In this document: one piece after another, positions 50,801 to 56,160 of the stretch
How the letters are laid out: every line of letters begins with the position of its first letter
Numbering within the stretch: position 1 is the stretch's first letter
Assembly: GCF_036850765.1 (NCBI RefSeq)
Contig: NC_089495.1
Coordinates: 207,998,347 to 208,062,346, forward strand
DNA: 64,000 nucleotides
Reading direction: 5' to 3'
Source of the DNA: Saccopteryx bilineata
Taxonomy: Eukaryota > Chordata > Mammalia > Chiroptera > Emballonuridae
Notes under the pieces: generated by a model
Told to the model about the DNA's origin: nothing
What the model saw: the letters and a program-made list of their open reading frames with translations, nothing else
Databases searched by the model: none
Position numbers and translations under genes: made by a program

Positions 50801-52107
50801 CCTGGGATCCAGGAGGGAAATGAGAGGCCCGGGAAAGATCAGCACACACGGGGCTCATGGGGGGGGGGGCACCAGAAAGAACCCGGTGAGTGAGCAGCAG
50901 GCCGGGTCCACCCAGCTGTGTGGCTGGGGGACAGCAAAGGTTTGAGGATTGGGGTTGGGGGTTCGAGGCTCTCCACCACGATCCCATGGGCTAGCCTCTC
51001 ACTAGGCTAAGTGGGCCGTGCAGCAGGGGGTGTCGGCCTCCCCAGAGCTGTGTGAGCAAGGGACCGAGGTGGTGAGGAGCAAGTGGCCTCTTCCCACCCT
51101 CACCCCACCCCCAGCACCTACCTCGGCCCTGACCTGCTCATTGCCACTGTCGCTCCCCTGGGCACAAGGGCTGGTGTGTGAAGTGGGTCTCCTCTGCTAC
51201 AGTGCAGGGGCAGGACGGACGGGGACCTTCTGTGCCCTGAGCACAGTCCTGGAGCGGGTGAAGGCGGAGGGGATCCTGGACGTCTTCCAGACCGTCAAGA
51301 GCCTGCGGCTGCAGAGGCCACACATGGTCCAGACACTGGTACGCGGCCGCGTTGGTGCCCCTGCGCCACCCACAGCCCTTCGTCGTCAGGGTCACCTCCG
51401 CGGCAGGCTCCTCCGAGGGCCCATCTGGTCATCAGAAGCCTATGTAACCGCAGAGCCAGCCTTCCCTTCCCCAGGGGCCCCAGAGAGAACAAGCCTTGGG
51501 GGGTGGTGACAGTGGGGGGCTCAGAGCTCTTCCCGGTGCCCCTGCCTGGCTGCGCAAGGAGCCCTCTGGTCGGATGGGCTTGTGTCCTCGGCAAACACTG
51601 GAAGGCGGTGCAGGGCACCCCGGGTGGGGGGAGGACTCAGCAGTCTCCCCTCTTCTGCTTGGGGCTTCCTGATAAGTGGTCTGGTCCCGACAGTCTGACA
51701 GGTAACCACCGAGTGTGGGGACGGACACCCGAAAGGGCTCCTGACCCTGTGGGGACAGTGCTGCCTGAAGGCAGGGGAGACTCGAGTTGAATGAAGGTGT
51801 TTGGGAATTAACGGGCACCTCCAGCCTGACCGCCATAGTGAGGTGTGGCCTCACAGAGCCACCGCCCACCTGCTCTCCCAAGCCAGCCCCTGACCTGGTC
51901 CTCTCCGGCCTCCACCTGGAGGACCAGCGGCACTGGGTGGGGGTGGGGGTGGGGAGGTGGAGTGTGTGCGGTCAGAGCTGTGGTGGGACCTGCTCCGTGC
52001 TGCTCTGGCTGACCGCCTCCCCCTCCCCCCAGGAACAGTATGAGTTCTGCTACAAGGTGGTGCAGGAATACATCGACGCGTTCTCAGATTACGCCAACTT
52101 CAAGTGA
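4838..52107 (+). CDS. PTPRA: Receptor-type protein tyrosine phosphatase alpha (whole coding span, 21 exons)
   Basis: Joining 21 GT-AG exons from the ATG at 4838 to the TGA at 52105-52107 gives an uninterrupted 801-residue protein, against 802 for the long human form. Order: signal peptide (1-19), short Ser/Thr-rich ectodomain with about seven N-glycosylation sequons (20-150), membrane helix (about 151-174), D1 phosphatase domain (about 246-505) and D2 (about 538-790). D1 has the KNRY motif (267-270), WPD acid Asp409 and catalytic Cys441 in [11 protein letters not shown]2 has [10 protein letters not shown] (Cys731) but WPE (Glu698) and KNRV (Val563), the family's mark of a weakly active regulatory domain. 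Tyr797 in DYANF matches the known Grb2/Src-SH2 site. Known role: plasma-membrane phosphatase that activates Src-family kinases by removing their inhibitory C-terminal phosphotyrosine. Identification is from recalled protein similarity. Confidence 0.98.
5404..5742 (+). CDS. PTPRA: PTPRA coding exon 2 (glycosylated ectodomain)
   Basis: 339 nt, phase 1 at both ends, residues 25-138. Acceptor TTTGTAG, donor GTACCA. The translation is rich in Ser/Thr/Asn with sequons NAT, NVT, NSS, NGT, NGT and NSS, as expected for the heavily N- and O-glycosylated ectodomain. The end ([26 protein letters not shown]) is very close to human PTPRA, while the beginning has diverged. Confidence 0.95.
6959..7388 (-). 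mobile_element. Family B SINE (long variant)
   Basis: Ends CCACCTGGTCAGGC. Longer than usual because the CTCAAGCCAGTGACC segment is repeated several times internally. Confidence 0.88.
7389..7560 (-). mobile_element. Family C SINE
   Basis: Short element with GTGCCCTGACTGGGGATCAA and ending CTACCTGGCCAGGGC, directly abutting the family B copy. Confidence 0.8.
7561..7793 (-). mobile_element. Short L1 3' UTR fragment, antisense
   Basis: AATTGAGCTGTAATTGCCAT, ACATTGTTTTAGTTTTAGGT resembles L1MB/MC 3' UTR, interrupted at the right by the hAT insertion. Confidence 0.5.
7802..8430 (+). mobile_element. Non-autonomous hAT element (outer), interrupted
   Basis: Terminal inverted repeats CAGTGGTCCCCAACC and GGTTGGGTACCACTG, with perfect 8-bp target duplication CTCTACAA at 7794-7801 and 8431-8438. 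No transposase frame. A second hAT sits inside. Confidence 0.9.
7976..8303 (+). mobile_element. Non-autonomous hAT element (nested)
   Basis: 328 bp, termini CAGGGGTCCCCAAACT and AGTTTGGGGACCCCTG (right end reads AAAGTTTGGGGACCCCTG), perfect 8-bp target duplication GTCTAAGA at 7968-7975 and 8304-8311. Same family as the copy at 28524. Confidence 0.93.
10281..10307 (+). CDS. PTPRA: PTPRA 27-nt microexon (alternative ectodomain insert)
   Basis: Only 27 nt, bounded by ACACAG and GTGAGC, phase 1 at both ends, so it adds or drops exactly nine residues (GDSDSKDRR, about 138-146) without changing frame. In human the two PTPRA isoforms (802 and 793 residues) differ by a nine-residue insert here, so this is the cassette exon. 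Skipping it gives a 792-residue bat protein. Confidence 0.92.
12080..12345 (-). mobile_element. L1M 3' UTR fragment, antisense
   Basis: Matches the remembered L1M pattern (GGTGCCATTAAGTACACTCA, CCATACAGTATTTGTCCTCTTG). Confidence 0.72.
13066..13235 (+). mobile_element. MER5A-like hAT-Charlie element
   Basis: TGGTTCTCAGCTCAGGGCAG, AGCAATGTCTGGGGATGC and the end GATTGAGAAAGCCTG match the MER5A pattern; terminal sequences are inverted repeats. Confidence 0.72.
14180..14330 (-). mobile_element. MIR SINE fragment
   Basis: CACTGTGCCAAGAACTTTAC, TCTTGTTTAATCTTCAAAAT match the MIR reverse pattern. Confidence 0.6.
15866..16056 (-). mobile_element. Family C SINE
   Basis: Nearly the same sequence as 7389-7560 (GTACGTGCCCTGACTGGGG, GAGCTACCTGGCCAGGGC). 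Confidence 0.82.
16057..19060 (-). mobile_element. L1 LINE, internally deleted, antisense
   Basis: On the + strand it reads, in order, L1 3' UTR/ORF2 end (CATAATATCCTCTAGGTGCA, GGTTGCTTCCATAGC), a jump at about 16460, reverse-transcriptase region (CATCTACAAATGATGACA; ATGGTGAATGATCTTTTTAA), then GC-rich sequence like an L1 5' UTR to about 19060. No long ORF survives. The extent beyond 17,500 is less certain. Confidence 0.7.
19533..19620. repeat. 45-bp tandem duplication (PTPRA intron 3)
   Basis: GGACTGGCTGTGTCGTTTGT starts at 19533 and again at 19578, with a few substitutions in the rest of the unit. Confidence 0.88.
20282..20366 (+). CDS. PTPRA: PTPRA coding exon 4 (transmembrane helix)
   Basis: 85 nt, residues 147-175. 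Reads [20 protein letters not shown] and continues with a hydrophobic stretch ending in YMLR: one membrane-spanning helix of about 24 residues, followed by a basic cytoplasmic stop-transfer. Acceptor TTTCAG, donor GTGAGC. Confidence 0.97.
21194..21404 (+). mobile_element. Short non-autonomous hAT element
   Basis: About 211 bp. The right end AGTTTGCCGACCACTG is intact; the left end CCCTGGGCGGCAAACTG is its degraded complement. 8-bp target duplication CACTAGGA / CCCTAGGA with one mismatch. Confidence 0.82.
21782..21855 (+). CDS. PTPRA: PTPRA coding exon 5 (juxtamembrane)
   Basis: 74 nt, residues 175-200, beginning [20 protein letters not shown]. Basic juxtamembrane segment; it contains the serine equivalent to the human PKC site Ser180. 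Acceptor CATTAG, donor GTAAGG. Confidence 0.96.
22060..22196 (+). CDS. PTPRA: PTPRA coding exon 6 (juxtamembrane, wedge start)
   Basis: 137 nt, residues 200-245. Contains [18 protein letters not shown] and the helix [21 protein letters not shown] that opens the D1 wedge region. The serine of ARSPS corresponds to the second known phosphoserine (Ser204 in human). Donor GTGAGT follows AAC, phase 0. Confidence 0.97.
22276..22565 (-). mobile_element. Family B SINE
   Basis: Reverse copy with target duplication AGAAAACAGGTTTTT on both sides, just after PTPRA exon 6. Confidence 0.92.
22753..23110 (+). mobile_element. Non-autonomous hAT element
   Basis: 358 bp, termini CAGGGGTAGTCAACCT and AGGTTGACCACCACAG, 8-bp target duplication ATCTAATA / GTCTAATA with one mismatch. 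Close sister of 29679-30046. Confidence 0.9.
25580..26550 (+). mobile_element. Old L1 LINE 3' portion
   Basis: Resembles L1M/HAL1 3' sequence (GAAAAATGGTCTGTAAACATG, TGGCATTACTTTCAGTAGC). Strongly diverged, no ORF. Confidence 0.6.
27690..29670 (+). mobile_element. Old L1/HAL1-type LINE, interrupted by a hAT
   Basis: Sense L1 ORF2 remnants (CAATTCTCCCCAGACTGATA, TTCAATGCAACTCCAATAAA) followed by 3' region sequence (GTCAACCTCATTAGTAAATCAG). Many stops. Confidence 0.75.
28524..28835 (-). mobile_element. Non-autonomous hAT element
   Basis: Same family as 7976-8303, opposite orientation. Perfect 8-bp target duplication ACTTAGAA at 28516-28523 and 28836-28843, inside older L1 sequence. Confidence 0.93.
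29679..30046 (+). mobile_element. Non-autonomous hAT element
   Basis: Sister of 22753-23110 with the same internal sequence and an expanded (AAT)n. Termini CAGGGGCAGTCTACC and AGGTTGACCACCACTG, target duplication TTCTAGAG / TTCTAGGT. Confidence 0.9.
29843..29871. repeat. (AAT)n microsatellite inside a hAT element
   Basis: About nine AAT units where the sister hAT copy at 22753 has only about three, so the array expanded after insertion. Confidence 0.85.
31080..31765 (+). mobile_element. L2 LINE 3' end
   Basis: Reads AAAACCTTGACTGGCTTCCT, AATAAAATCCAAGCTCC and finishes with the L2-like tail CATATTTGTTGAAAGAATAA. Confidence 0.7.
32049..32367 (-). mobile_element. Family B SINE
   Basis: Reverse copy from a T run to CCGCTTGGTCAGGC. 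Confidence 0.9.
32390..32525 (-). mobile_element. MIR SINE fragment
   Basis: CACAGCCAGGGAAACTTGG, GACTTGCTCAAG: MIR-like, diverged. Confidence 0.5.
33180..33270 (+). CDS. PTPRA: PTPRA coding exon 7 (D1 start, KNRY loop)
   Basis: 91 nt, residues 246-276, preceded by an 11-kb intron. Encodes [20 protein letters not shown] followed by KNRYVNILP; the KNRY tyrosine (270) lines the substrate phosphotyrosine pocket in this family. Confidence 0.97.
33725..34124 (-). mobile_element. Family A SINE
   Basis: Reverse copy, target duplication TGATACATGTCTT on both sides (right copy 34125-34137). Contains two GCCCACCA...GGGCGA repeats in its 3' part. Confidence 0.94.
34332..35278 (+). mobile_element. Internally deleted mariner element, split by a SINE
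   Basis: Terminal inverted repeats TAAGGTCTACTGGAAAGTTC at the left and the near-perfect complement ending CCGGTAGACCTTA at the right, flanked by TA. From the ATG at 34508 the frame reads [27 protein letters not shown], like the mariner N-terminal helix-turn-helix. About 34682-34774 encodes [25 protein letters not shown] mariner C-terminal sequence (in two parts: [21 protein letters not shown]). The catalytic DDD core between them is missing, so the copy cannot encode an active transposase. Confidence 0.88.
34824..35198 (-). mobile_element. Family A SINE inside the mariner
   Basis: Complete tRNA-derived SINE with perfect 15-bp target duplication TTAATAAAGTTTATT at 34809-34823 and 35199-35213, so it inserted after the mariner. 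Confidence 0.93.
35576..35652 (+). CDS. PTPRA: PTPRA coding exon 8 (D1)
   Basis: 77 nt, residues 276-301: DHSRVHL, then [11 protein letters not shown], the classic PTP motif DYINAS. Acceptor TCCCAG, donor GTAAGG. Confidence 0.97.
35653..36928 (+). other. PTPRA intron 8
   Basis: Unique sequence with a polypyrimidine tract before exon 9. No repeat or gene recognised. Confidence 0.7.
36929..36965 (+). CDS. PTPRA: PTPRA coding exon 9 (D1, 37 nt)
   Basis: Short 37-nt exon, residues 302-314: [12 protein letters not shown] and the first base of the next Gly. It follows a strong polypyrimidine tract and CTGCAG and has donor GTAAAG. Confidence 0.96.
37605..37790 (+). mobile_element. Ancient hAT (MER) fragment
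   Basis: AGCCAATAGCCACATGAGGC ... AATAGCCACCTGTAGCTAGAG is a diverged palindromic MER-type repeat. Confidence 0.5.
38498..39060. repeat. 37-bp minisatellite in PTPRA intron 9 (about 15 copies)
   Basis: Unit of 37 bp: GCGCCCCCTTTCCCCTGGAG, GCCCGCCTGCTCC, TCCT or TTCA. The period was checked at 38501, 38538 and 38575. Internal variants GGAG/GGATG and GCG/GTG alternate. Because 37 is not a multiple of three and the unit has no stop, all three + frames stay open. Confidence 0.96.
40855..40952 (+). CDS. PTPRA: PTPRA coding exon 10 (D1)
   Basis: 98 nt, residues 314-346: [20 protein letters not shown] followed by [13 protein letters not shown], the conserved DFWRMIWE core helix and strand of D1. 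Acceptor TTTTAG, donor GTGAGT. Confidence 0.97.
41440..42121 (-). mobile_element. Family B SINE interrupted by a family A SINE
   Basis: Tail-side half at about 41440-41530 and head-side half at 41892-42121, ending CCACCGCTGGTCAGGC, belong to one family B copy. Confidence 0.88.
41532..41891 (-). mobile_element. Family A SINE nested in a family B SINE
   Basis: Complete reverse copy with duplication CATTGACTGCCTTTT / CATTGACTACTTTCTT of the host SINE. Confidence 0.92.
42788..42907 (+). CDS. PTPRA: PTPRA coding exon 11 (D1)
   Basis: 120 nt, phase 0 both ends, residues 347-386: [20 protein letters not shown] and on to KFCIQQ. The KCxQYWP motif is conserved in the family. Acceptor TTCCAG, donor GTACCA. 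Confidence 0.97.
43085..43453 (+). mobile_element. Family A SINE in PTPRA intron 11
   Basis: Forward copy with flanking duplication GCTGAGGAAGGAGC / GCTGAAGGAGGAGC and an A-rich tail. Confidence 0.93.
43694..43820 (+). mobile_element. MIR SINE fragment
   Basis: GACCTTGACCAGGTCACTTA, then CGGCATCTGTAGGC match the MIR core. Confidence 0.65.
43971..44137 (+). CDS. PTPRA: PTPRA coding exon 12 (D1 WPD loop and catalytic cysteine)
   Basis: 167 nt, residues 387-442. Holds the mobile WPD loop with general acid Asp409 (SWPDFGVP) and ends in VHC, with the nucleophile Cys441 two bases before the donor. The signature loop is therefore split between this exon and the next, at the same point as in D2. 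Confidence 0.97.
44596..44731 (+). CDS. PTPRA: PTPRA coding exon 13 (D1 P-loop and Q-loop)
   Basis: 136 nt, residues 442-487. Completes the P-loop SAGVGRTG, whose Arg binds the phosphate, and carries the Q-loop RCQMVQT. Its donor (GTGAGTG) is immediately followed by a long G-rich minisatellite. Confidence 0.97.
44738..46150. repeat. G-rich minisatellite in PTPRA intron 13 (about 29 units of 46-52 bp)
   Basis: Tandem units of the form TTTGTGGGGGAGC, a run of 6-11 G, CTCCGGGACCAGCACCCCC, GAGGGG. Counting the TTTG/CTTG unit starts gives about 29 copies. The first unit begins six bases after the splice donor of exon 13. Units differ mainly in G-run length and a few bases (TGCGGAGG, CTTGTGG variants), and some variant groups recur at 3- or 4-unit spacing. 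Confidence 0.97.
46151..46731 (+). other. PTPRA intron 13 after the minisatellite
   Basis: Unique sequence leading to the acceptor of exon 14; nothing else seen. Confidence 0.7.
46732..46881 (+). CDS. PTPRA: PTPRA coding exon 14 (D1 end, D1-D2 linker)
   Basis: 150 nt, phase 0 both ends, residues 488-537: [20 protein letters not shown], then linker ...[12 protein letters not shown]. It closes D1 and leads into D2. Confidence 0.97.
46882..47979 (+). other. PTPRA intron 14
   Basis: Unique GC-rich sequence apart from a possible MER fragment. Confidence 0.65.
47459..47580 (+). mobile_element. Possible ancient hAT (MER) fragment
   Basis: GGTTCTGACCCAGCAGGTCC and following sequence weakly resemble the same MER type as 4497-4643. 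Confidence 0.3.
47980..48073 (+). CDS. PTPRA: PTPRA coding exon 15 (D2 start, KNRV loop)
   Basis: 94 nt, residues 538-569: [20 protein letters not shown] followed by KNRVLQIIP. Val563 replaces the pocket tyrosine of D1, a recognised reason for the low activity of D2. Confidence 0.97.
48347..48423 (+). CDS. PTPRA: PTPRA coding exon 16 (D2)
   Basis: 77 nt, residues 569-594: [20 protein letters not shown] then ASFID. Same length and phase as exon 8 of D1, reflecting the ancestral domain duplication. Confidence 0.97.
48534..48662. repeat. 67-bp tandem duplication (PTPRA intron 16)
   Basis: Two adjacent, nearly identical copies starting TCCCAGAGAGCAGAGGGCGG at 48534 and 48601. Confidence 0.9.
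48874..49008 (+). CDS. PTPRA: PTPRA coding exon 17 (D2)
   Basis: 135 nt, residues 595-639: [37 protein letters not shown] and TELEERGQ. Corresponds to exons 9 plus 10 of D1 (37 + 98 nt), so one intron differs between the two domains. Confidence 0.97.
49009..50295 (+). other. PTPRA intron 17
   Basis: GC-rich unique sequence; no repeat or gene recognised. Introns 19 (50652-51202) and 20 (51339-52032) are likewise unremarkable. Confidence 0.65.
50296..50421 (+). CDS. PTPRA: PTPRA coding exon 18 (D2)
   Basis: 126 nt, residues 640-681: [20 protein letters not shown], then [14 protein letters not shown]. Acceptor TTCCAG, donor GTGAGG. The next intron is only 78 bp. Confidence 0.97.
50500..50651 (+). 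CDS. PTPRA: PTPRA coding exon 19 (D2 WPE loop, catalytic-site cysteine)
   Basis: 152 nt, residues 682-732. [12 protein letters not shown] carries Glu698 in place of the general-acid Asp; a run of four Gln codons (KQQQQSG) precedes ITVHC with Cys731. Confidence 0.97.
51203..51338 (+). CDS. PTPRA: PTPRA coding exon 20 (D2 P-loop)
   Basis: 136 nt, residues 732-777: [10 protein letters not shown], then [13 protein letters not shown]. Same length and phase as exon 13 in D1. Acceptor CTACAG, donor GTACGC. Confidence 0.97.
52033..52107 (+). CDS. PTPRA: PTPRA last coding exon (C-terminal tyrosine, stop)
   Basis: Residues 778-801 plus [23 protein letters not shown] then ANFK. Tyr797 in pYANF corresponds to the human C-terminal phosphotyrosine that recruits Grb2 and displaces the Src SH2 domain. 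Confidence 0.98.
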
Positions 52108-52305
52108 GAGCCCATGAGACCCGTGGACAGGAGAATTGCCTTTAATATTTTGTAATATTCTGTTTTGTTAATATACCCAAAACTGTGTATATATCTTATA
52201 ACTGTTTTAGAAATTGGTACATAGGCTTCTATTACTTATTAGGTGGAGATTTTATATGTAAATGTGTTAGCACTGATAGTCCTTTTTCCAATGTTTTATT
52301 GGGGA

Positions 52306-52311
52306 ATTAAA
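52306..52311 (+). promoter_or_regulatory. Proximal poly(A) signal ATTAAA (PTPRA)
   Basis: ATTAAA about 200 bp after the stop codon, followed by GT-rich sequence (GTGTGATGTTTGG), a usual cleavage/polyadenylation arrangement. Confidence 0.5.
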
Positions 52312-52616
52312 TAGTGTGATGTTTGGATTGATGTCGTGAACTCCTCTGCCTGGAAGTGTGACCTTATCGTTCTGTGGCTTACACACCTTTTCCTAGAAAA
52401 GAAACAAAACCCTTTCCAGGTAGCTCGGCATCAACTAAGGAAAAAAGCACAAAGTTCTCAGAGCTCTTGAGGAAATCGGCTGTCCCAGTGCCCTTTGGGG
52501 CCCCTGTCCCCTCCCCACTCTGTAAATAACCCCGCCCCCGCCCCCTCGGTGCCCAGGCCCACGCGGGCTGAGGGACCAGAGTGGTATCTCTGGTACCACA
52601 CTAGGGATCATCGGGT

Positions 52617-52622
52617 AATAAA
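52617..52622 (+). promoter_or_regulatory. Distal poly(A) signal AATAAA (PTPRA)
   Basis: Canonical hexamer about 510 bp after the stop; possible alternative 3' end of PTPRA. Confidence 0.45.
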
Positions 52623-52640
52623 AGCTTTGCCTCCCAGAGG

Positions 52641-53365
52641 AAAAGAAACGTCTCCCTTTTTCTGGGGCGGGGCAGCCATACCAAACCAGGGTTCCCCTCA
52701 GCTGCTCCTGCTGTCACTGTCCTGTCCCAGCTGGGGCAGAGGCTGCTGTCCTCCAGCCTCTCTCCCTCCGGTCAGCACAGCCTTCTCGCTTGTGGCTGGT
52801 TCCCATGGACCTCCTTCCCTCCCAGCACATTGGGTGCAGTGGTCCCAGCTAGCCCGGCTCCCGGGAGGGGCCAGGGGCATGGAGGACGCAGGACGGAGGG
52901 CTCAGCTCTAAGGCCAGTGTGACCTCTCGGTGCTCTGCTACACAACCTTCTGGGTTGTGTCACTCTGTCCAGATTAAGTCTTTATAGTCACACTGTGTTA
53001 AATAGCTTCGGTTTTCTTTCCTGTCCGCATTTCCAGAGGGAATGGGGCAGTGCCTCAGATCCTGGTGGTGGGAGTCTTCGATTCCAACTTGATTCTGAGC
53101 CTGAATATTAGAAGTGTCTGGTTTTTGTGTCTCACAAAGTGGATACTGTATTCGTGTGTTTCTCGTGTAGCAGTCTGCCCAGTCTAGACCCAGCGTCCCC
53201 CCATCTCGGGCCCAGTGTCCCGTAGGGAGCACTCCTCCCCCGGGGTGGGAGCCAGGTCACCATCTTGTCCATGGAGAAGCAGGACGAGTGTGGAGAGGGA
53301 GCAGCTTCATTTCTCAGGGCCTGAGTGGAGTGTGCACGCCTCCTTCTCACACGTCCCATTGGCTG
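52641..53365. other. PTPRA to inverted repeat, intergenic
   Basis: No gene or known repeat recognised. Confidence 0.6.
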
Positions 53366-53816
53366 GACCTGGAGCTCAGGAGGGGCTCAGGCTTGGGGAG
53401 GGGCTGAGGATCCACAGCATAGGACCCCAGGAATGCCAGACCTCTGCGGAGGGAGACAGCGGAGGGGCAGCTCCGGACTCCCTGGGACTCAGCGCGCAGG
53501 CCACCTGGTGAGAACAGGTGAGAAAGGAGGTGGGGAAAAGGAAGATTGTAGACTTTTTAAAGAAGTCTATCAAAAAGGGCTAAGAACTGAGGCCTGAGGG
53601 AAGTGCCCCCCCCCTTTAATGAAAATCCCGATGACTTGGTGAGAGAAGTGATGAAGGAAACAACCACAAGGGAACTGACTTGTGGAGTGAGGTCTCTCAG
53701 CGCACACACACGCATACCCACACCATCTCCCTGGAAACCCTTCTGCCTGGCTCAGGGGTGGACACTGCAGGCTGCAGTCCCCCGCCCTTCCCAGTCATGT
53801 CGTCTGAGCCCGATGC
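53366..53816 (+). repeat. Left arm of large inverted repeat
   Basis: The 451-bp segment from GACCTGGAGCTC to GAGCCCGATGC recurs as its reverse complement at 54470-54922. My base-by-base reading found no substitution; the only difference is a C run of 9 here against 11 in the other arm. No protein similarity was recognised. Confidence 0.95.
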
Positions 53817-54469
53817 ATAAGTCGTTGGGCTGCACCAGCGACTCTGCAGAGAAATGCAGTGTTTGGGGCACAGCTGGGAGGGCGGGTCCCTCCACTGCCT
53901 TTTATCCTTGTGAGCAGCTGGTTGTCGGAACAAGAGAGTAAACTGGTTGCCGTGGCTGTCGGTGCAGCGGCCTGTGGGCCGCTCTTGGGGAGCAGGAGCA
54001 GGCCCTAGGCCCCCTCAGCCTCCGGAGAGGCGGCGCCCAAGCCTGGTCCACAGAGGCACTCCAGGTGTCAGTGCTGCCCTGCTTCTCGGAGGAGGAGAGA
54101 CTTGAACTGGACCCAAAGGATGCTGGGAATTGAGAGTAACCCACAAGCTCCCTTTTGGAGCCTCTGTGTGATCAAGTCCAGGCAGATGGAGGAGGGCAGG
54201 CCTTGGGTCTGCAAGCTGTGCAGGACACACAGGAGAGCCTTCCATACGGCCTGCCTCCTCCGCCCGCTGGGCTGCCACCTCCCGTCACCAGGGCTGGCCC
54301 GGAGCAGCTGCCCGCCTTCGGGGCCCGGTGGGTTTCTGCTGGGGGCCGTGCTCAGGCGGTCAGTGGCTGGGCCAGTACAGAATATCACCAGGTTAGTAAA
54401 CATGTCTTCAAGCAGGACGCACGTGCTTCCAGAGGACATAAGCCCAACGGGAATGGGGCTAAAAGGAAA
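53817..54469. other. Unique spacer between the inverted arms
   Basis: GC-rich single-copy sequence of about 650 bp; no gene, exon with family similarity or known repeat recognised. Confidence 0.7.
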
Positions 54470-54922
54470 GCATCGGGCTCAGACGACATGACTGGGAAGG
54501 GCGGGGGACTGCAGCCTGCAGTGTCCACCCCTGAGCCAGGCAGAAGGGTTTCCAGGGAGATGGTGTGGGTATGCGTGTGTGTGCGCTGAGAGACCTCACT
54601 CCACAAGTCAGTTCCCTTGTGGTTGTTTCCTTCATCACTTCTCTCACCAAGTCATCGGGATTTTCATTAAAGGGGGGGGGGGCACTTCCCTCAGGCCTCA
54701 GTTCTTAGCCCTTTTTGATAGACTTCTTTAAAAAGTCTACAATCTTCCTTTTCCCCACCTCCTTTCTCACCTGTTCTCACCAGGTGGCCTGCGCGCTGAG
54801 TCCCAGGGAGTCCGGAGCTGCCCCTCCGCTGTCTCCCTCCGCAGAGGTCTGGCATTCCTGGGGTCCTATGCTGTGGATCCTCAGCCCCTCCCCAAGCCTG
54901 AGCCCCTCCTGAGCTCCAGGTC
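54470..54922 (-). repeat. Right arm of large inverted repeat
   Basis: Reverse complement of 53366-53816, 453 bp because its homopolymer run is two bases longer. The arms are separated by a unique spacer at 53817-54469. Confidence 0.95.
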
Positions 54923-55740
54923 TGAATGTCCTGCTTCCTGCTGAGTGACTCCCCCCAGGAGAACATGGGGTGTTCCACAGCCACCTCTCCCATGCTCCCA
55001 ACGCCCAGGGGGTTCAGGCAGTCTCTCCAAAGTCCACCATCAGTTCCTGCACCTGCGTGCCTAGCTCCAACCCTCCCCCCACGGGCTACAAGCATCACCC
55101 AGACTGGGGTGGGTGTGTCCTGTCCTCAGGGCAGAGAGTAGGGATTCCATGGTGAACAAATGGCTTTCTGTGTCCTGCTCAGAGGGGTAGGAAGATGAAT
55201 TCCAGAGTTTATAGTCCGGAAGGGGACAGCACGCATTCCTGGAAAGCTAGGTCTGTTGCCAGAGAGAAAGGGCCTGGAGCTTACCCTGGGAGGCTTAGTT
55301 GTTCTGGTTTGGATTTTTTTTGGAAAAAACAACAAATTACAGGAAAAGCAAAGGCACCGTCCCCCATTCCTCTTTTAAAATAAACACAAGGGACTTTGAA
55401 TAAAACATTCTGTAAACCCAAGTCGGAACCAATCTTGTTTATTAAACTCAAAAGAATCATTTGCACTAAACCACAAAGCAGATGTTTTCCTAAAAGTTAC
55501 TTGGTTAACCAATGCGTCTACGAACAAAGCCTGCTTTACCCAAAACGTTAACACATGGACTTCAGCTCCCTGATATGTCAATTTGGGAATTCACCCATGT
55601 GCCCCTTGCCTGGGCTGCTGAATTCCAGGTGCCCATGACATTCTTGTGGTGCCCGTTATGCCATCCCCTCCTCCACCTTTGCCACAGGGTTTGGTGCCCC
55701 AGCTCTCCCAGGCACTGGCCACCACGACGCCACGCCTGAC
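54923..55740. other. Inverted repeat to GNRH2 remnant, intergenic
   Basis: Unassigned. GNRH2 exon 1 and promoter would be expected around here; nothing recognisable was found. Confidence 0.5.
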
Positions 55741-55808
55741 CCGGGTCCTTGCATTTGCCGTTCAGCTCACACGGAGAGTGGCTATTCACCCTGCAAACAG
55801 GCCTCTGC

Positions 55809-56160
55809 CCCCTGGAGGCTGACGGCTGGCGACAGGGAGCTGAGCTGTCCAACACAGAGGCTGCACGGCCAGCACATCCCAAGACCCCCAGGTGGGCGAT
55901 GGGTCTCCGCGGCCAGAGTCAGAGGAAGGTGCCGCTGGCTGGGGCTCCTGCACCTACCTGGAGCCTGGGGTTGGGGTGTAGTGAGGGCAGGCTGCAGCCA
56001 CGGCCCCCTTCTGAGGAAAGGTTCTGGGCACTGCCGCAGGCAGCCCAGGCAGGATTGCCCCTGGCCTCCAAAGCGGTGCCCTGGAAAGTGAGCCCTGGGA
56101 TGGAGGACCACGAGCCGGTGGACCCTCCGCAGGGGGCAGCACGTGCTGCAGACACTGCTG
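55809..56160 (+). pseudogene. GNRH2: GNRH2 remnant (GnRH-II precursor), probably inactive
   Basis: Located between PTPRA and MRPS26, the position of human GNRH2, same strand. Putative exon 3 (56016-56160) has acceptor CTGAG, donor GTAAGT, and aligns along its whole length with recalled human exon 3: frame 1 reads GKVLGTAAGSP, then AL..PW; after one missing base near 56100-56107 the next frame reads [10 protein letters not shown] and ends QTLL, matching human RTTAQWSLHR ... RTLL. A 12-nt in-frame deletion lies just before. The candidate hormone exon (ending 55891 before GTGGGC) gives PLEADGWRQG where human has [10 protein letters not shown], keeping only Gly6, Trp7 and Gly10. No open signal peptide is visible. 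GNRH2 has been lost independently in several mammals. Exon 3 homology is well supported; the exon 2 placement is tentative. Confidence 0.72.

Larger units (their letters stand above)
52108..52640 (+). other. PTPRA: PTPRA 3' untranslated region
   Basis: AT-rich sequence follows the stop, with TTTTGTAATATTCTGTTTTG and an ATTAAA at 52306-52311, resembling the remembered human PTPRA 3' UTR. A second signal, AATAAA, is at 52617-52622. The downstream limit depends on which is used and is inferred. Confidence 0.7.

Noticed and set aside
53325..55098. Identical small frames in both inverted arms
   Set aside because: They match only because the DNA is duplicated; no start context, splice structure or known protein similarity.
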